Of a DNA stretch of 64,000 bases, positions 60,116 through 64,000 are shown piece by piece. Numbering within the stretch: position 1 is the stretch's first letter; each line of letters opens with the position of its first letter. This stretch comes from Haemonchus contortus (lineage: Eukaryota; Nematoda; Chromadorea; Rhabditida; Trichostrongylidae): positions 34,150,145 through 34,214,144 of the forward strand of contig LS997565.1 in the NCBI GenBank assembly GCA_000469685.2, in the 5' to 3' direction. The notes below the pieces were generated by a model. It saw only the letters and a list, made by a program, of their open reading frames with translations. It did no database searches and had not been told where the DNA came from. The translations under genes and the position numbers were made by a program.

Positions 60116-60722
60116 CCCAAACATGTCACTATATGTGGCCCAAATTTTGCCACCAATCTAGAGCTAGATTTTACTATTGTGAATAATGACCAATCTCTCG
60201 GTCATGAGCAGCGCCAAGATAACCACCACGCCGAACTCAACACTAAGATGCAGTTTCTCAAAACGAAAATGAAAGAAATTATACAACAAGACTTCAACTT
60301 TTTGCGTGTCCGCCCTCGTAGCTGGAGATGTGCTCATAGTATCTAAATGCAGAGAAGTAGTGGCAGACGAAATCCTCCTTGGCCATAATGTGGATGGCAC
60401 ATGCTATGCGTTTATACCTGCGCGAGTAGGAGGAGTTCATTATTTTGTTCAACCAGGAACGCGTGACCTTATTGCCGCTAGTCCACGAGCAGACTGTAAT
60501 CATTTGCCATTCGGTATTTATAATGATGGCAATAATCATGACAAATCACCCTCCGGATACACTCCAGTATCAAGTATTCATTTGAATTTACCCAACGGTT
60601 TCGTAAGCCAGGATTTCATCTCCGATGCCCCACCGATTTTCCATTCAGATTTTGCGCAAATTCCAAGTGACGTTTTCCTTAACAGGAATCGTTTAAATAC
60701 CGGACTTTGCTCCTCTTCTTAA
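60116..60722 (+). pseudogene. Env-like ORF fragment of an endogenous retroelement (tentative)
   Basis: The 138-codon ORF 60306-60722 contains KCREVVADEILLGHNVDGTC followed by a Y-x-F-I-P/A-R segment and YFVQPGTRDLIAASPRADC. Upstream, in another frame (about 60150-60300), a glutamine/lysine-rich helical stretch (LKTKMKEIIQQDFNF) precedes it. The spaced cysteines and the G-T-C-Y and P-G-T-(R)-D-L phrases resemble the extra envelope-like ORF seen in some invertebrate LTR elements, from memory of that family. The frame break and the lack of signal peptide and membrane anchor mean it is not functional. It lies on the opposite strand to the BEL/Pao fragment, so it is a separate insertion. Confidence 0.35.
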
Positions 60723-62327
60723 CAAATGCCATCGTCAGGTCGATGAGATCTGACGGCCGAAAATGTTGAGAGCGAAGATACGACAAGCCCATGGATCCAC
60801 GATATCCCTGGTCTGTAGAAGTTCAAACAGATTGACGCGTGCTCGTGATGAAGCAATGAATGCATAGCCATTTCTGTATACCTGCGTCTTGAAAAGTTGA
60901 AGACATATCGAGACCAATGTCATCATGAGGATATTCAGCAAATTATCTGAAGCGGATTCTACTGAAAAAAGCTTTTTTCCTTCTTCCTATATTACTCACG
61001 TTTGCAGATGAGTCTGCGAGAAGCGAAACAGCGGTCTTTTACTCAGGTCGTCTCATCTACGCGTAACGATCGGACTTGCTTGGGCGACTTTTGGGCTGTT
61101 TGATGTAGATCCTCCCCCGAAACACGACAAAGCTCTCCCGGGTTTTACAGTCTTTCTCATTTACACCTACGTTTTTTTTTGAAATACTGAATATTAGTCA
61201 TGGACACACATATATGGTTTGTTATGAATCTGCTTTCTCTGCTCTCGGAATATATTCTCTTCCTTGTGCAGTTTTCTATTTTTCGTTCTATCGCACATTG
61301 ATCGGCTTTCATTTTCTTTAGCTTCTCGAAACAGCCTAGTAATGAGCTCCAGTCTCATAGACTTTTCTAAAACAGAGCTTGTTTGGCTATGTTGCTTCTG
61401 ATTTTCGGGAACAACCTCGTTTTGAGAGAACGGTCGCCAAATCCCAAACGCGATACGTTAGGAATTCCCAAACCAAGGGTTTTTGTGAGATTCGATTGTC
61501 CTTGGCCGTTACTTCTTGTTCAGGCACAAAAGATGTTTCCAGACATCTGAGATGAAAAGTAGGCTCCGTGTTGAGTGGCTTCTTCCTCCACTTCTTTATA
61601 CTCGTGTCACGCGGGACTTATTTGGCCCTAAACTTCGGTAATTAAACCTTTATGAAGAAAACGATATCAATCAACAAGACTCAATAACAATGAATGAGAC
61701 CCAAAGCGACAAATTCTAAGAGGCAAACAGGTAGCATCTTGAGATGATTATAATGGAACAGTTCTCAGCGGTGATGTATCTGCTGTAGACCTTCGAAAGA
61801 TCAGGATACTGCAGAATTAACAGCCAAATACAACAAATACAACAACTCCCTATCAGTAAGTCAAGTCAGAGCGACATGATAAACATAGAAAAGCGATAAG
61901 ATGATTAGCTAGATCGCAAGATAGAAAAGTGAAAGCACAAAAGAAGAACTGCGCTCTGAGGTTCTCCCTCAGACGTCCTTCAGTGTGCGACCATGAGGAA
62001 CCTGTGAAGTCGCGTCACATCGCGTTGAAACCAGTTAAGTCTAGTTTTTTCGCAACCTTGTCAACACTCTTTCCGCTTTGCAATTAGTTCTCTAAGTGAG
62101 GGAGCTCTGAGGTGAACAACATCATACGCTGCAGGAACAATGAGCTCTATGGGTGAGGAAGTGGCGACTCACCCCAAGGAAATGAATGCGAAGGGTGCGA
62201 GCGTTCAAGTGGCCTTTTTGTTTTTCCATGTATCAGATAAGTGACGGTCGAGCAAAAAGCTTCCCGCAACCAGTACCAAGGGAGAAGTGTGGGTGCTGGT
62301 GGGTTTGAAAGTACGACGCGACGGCGC
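60723..62327. other. Gene-free stretch
   Basis: About 1.6 kb. One start-like site, ATG at 61008 directly after GTTTGCAG, opens a 37-codon ORF (MSLREAKQRSFTQVV...), but no continuing exon was found. Confidence 0.35.
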
Positions 62328-62750
62328 GGCACTCTACTTGTCTGGGGCTCTCTCCAGCGAGATAGTACTACGCCTGAGGCTGGGAATAGAAGGTGAGGTT
62401 GTAGTGATGTGTTTCGTGATTTGGAACAAACTAACTCTTGGCACATGATAATATGCTTGCATAGTATGGATACTCTTCTTCTGAGCCGATTGTAAGCCTT
62501 ACGGAGAGGCCCTTGTAAGCCGTTATCTCGTAAAGTGTCTCAATAAGTGAGCCAGAGATTCAGGAAGAAGTGATTATTTTTATTTATACATTAGAATACA
62601 CGTTAGTATTCGTCTATACAACCCTTCTCCATTTTGAGTCCACTACCCGCCCAACTATAGCGGAAAGCCCGTAAACCTTTCCCCCAGGCTCAGGCCTAGT
62701 ACTATCTCGCTGGAGAGAGCGCCAGACGAGTAGAGTGCCCCCCCAACCCC
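62328..62750. mobile_element. Inverted-repeat element with arms of about 58 nt
   Basis: Left arm 62328-62384 contains TCTCTCCAGCGAGATAGTAC followed by TA(C)GCCTGAG. The right arm, 62690-62748, is the near-perfect reverse complement (GTACTATCTCGCTGGAGAGA). The outer edges carry GGCACTCTACT and AGTAGAGTGCC. Total about 420 bp; no coding capacity. Confidence 0.85.
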
Positions 62751-64000
62751 CTTAACACCGAAGTGTGAAGATTGGTAATTATAGGATCTGATATTCGATT
62801 TGATTTTTAATCGAACCATGTAGGATTTTTAACATTCACTCTTGGTAAGCAATACAACAGATTGGAGGAGAATTGAACCTTAAGAATGTTCGAGGAAGTC
62901 ACAGATTGTACAAGATTGCACAAGGTTTTGGGAAAGCCCTTACCAGTTAGTTTTGTTGAAGGCAGTCTACGTCTTTGACCTCCTTGACCAGTCGGAACTT
63001 AGATAATCGATATCGAACCACCCAGTCAAAACGACCTAGTAATCGGCAAAATTTGCTGGTCGGGCCGTCCACATCGCTGGCTAGTTTACCAACCCCGCCA
63101 CATCTCGCCATTGTTTCAACCACACTACACTGCACTTGGCTCTTTCATCATCACACCGTGCCCCTCAGCTAGCTCTGGTCGAAGGTTTCGCAAGAATTGG
63201 AAAGCTGTCAATCCCAAGTATGGCTCAGTTTACGGCTCATTCACGTTTCGCTATTGGTTGGGCTCTCCTACTCTCATCACAATGTTCAGACTTATTTGAT
63301 TCCTTCTCTAAAAAAGCTAGTTTTGCGGAACCATTTCTTTCCTGCTCGATTCCTCTTACATTTTCAGATGTAAATATTAAATTTCTTGCATCCGGTGTTT
63401 TAACAGCACTTTGATTTTTTAGTTTTCTCTGAGTTTTCGGATTTGCACCGTGCATTTCGTTCCGTTTAGTTTCGAGTTGTTGATTTATTATTCTTTACTT
63501 CTCTGGGAATCAATAGTGTGTGTTTTTATCTCAGCGTTTTACTCATATTGCTTACATGTCTTTACAATTCTTTATTGTGAGCACCACGTTTTCGTTTAGG
63601 CAAATGTATTGTCCTTTCACTAGGTTACTCTTATTCGACCCCACTTTTTAGGTTGTCGAGTGTGTCTTTTTTGTATGCTGTGCCGTCCACTTGGCGGCAA
63701 TTGGCGCTAATTTGGCGCTAAGGGAGTTTTCACCACATCTGCTGAAAACTTACGTTTAGGGGTAAACCCATGATGACCCGAACATCACTATTTCATTTCA
63801 CAACTTGTGAACGTGCGTTGCGATGGCTCTCAACGCTCTGAGAAGGCGCAATCGCTAGCAAGAACTCCTCGATTTCTCGTTGAAAGAGAAGATGCAAATG
63901 GATCATCTGGATCTACAGAAGTGGCTGCGATCCATGGGGCTGCTGGCGTTGCCATTGTGCCCTCTTTGTCAAGGATCTATGAGTCCCAGAAACGATGAGC
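62751..64000. other. Terminal stretch with weak coding candidates
   Basis: An ORF at 63807-63998 (plus) ends AAIHGAAGVAIVPSLSRIYE then SQKR and a stop; its balanced composition suggests it could be a terminal exon. The reverse strand over the same bases is also open (MATPAAPWIAATSVDPDDPF), so neither can be chosen. The 92-aa ORF at 63136-63414 has no known domain. Confidence 0.3.

Noticed and set aside
1..64000. CRISPR array, bacterial operon or prophage
   Set aside because: No spaced direct repeats, no bacterial gene structure; the window is eukaryotic with spliced genes.

Overview
This window looks like nuclear DNA from a nematode, most likely a clade V (strongylid, hookworm-like) parasite. 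The signs are split genes with short exons, many introns of about 40-80 nt, GT/AG borders with TTTCAG-type acceptors, an initiator codon sitting directly on a splice acceptor (trans-splicing style), an RTE-type reverse transcriptase remnant, a BEL/Pao remnant, and many short palindromic elements. There are no long bacterial-type ORFs. Nearly every real gene was found by joining short splice-bounded exons and checking intron phase, because most long ORFs here are chance or transposon-derived.

Layout. (1) 1-1,500: the 3' end of an unidentified plus-strand gene (1-273) converges on a complete minus-strand R-SNARE gene of VAMP8/endobrevin type (686-1497). (2) 1,500-16,200: mostly gene-poor, with a SINE at about 6.0 kb and an RTE retrotransposon fossil at 12.4-13.1 kb. 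(3) 16.2-24 kb, minus strand: the autophagy gene ATG101/epg-9 (18365-23571) and, downstream on the same strand, three exons of a longin-domain-like protein (16222-16792). (4) 24-46.5 kb: accessory DNA with tRNA-derived SINEs, a roughly 0.5 kb inverted-repeat MITE family, fold-back elements and a decayed tandem duplication (about 32.6-37.7 kb). (5) 46,584-55,775, plus strand: a nearly complete otopetrin (proton channel) gene in 13 exons, with transposons in its larger introns, including a dead 1.2 kb mariner. (6) 55.8-64 kb: a three-unit tandem repeat, a BEL/Pao fragment, the 3' end of an unidentified minus-strand gene with an acidic tail (59356-59745), an env-like ORF, and a final repeat-rich stretch.

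The recognised genes do not form one pathway. ATG101 (autophagy initiation) and a VAMP8-type SNARE (whose mammalian relative acts in autophagosome-lysosome fusion) lie within 25 kb of each other, but nothing in the sequence links them. The most unusual genic signals are a 25-nt gap in ATG101 that behaves like an ultra-short intron, a GC-AG intron in the otopetrin gene, and a CGG-rich, proline-coding upstream ORF before ATG101. No convincing new multi-gene system was found. The main non-genic novelty is the set of repeat families, whose copies can be compared inside the window.
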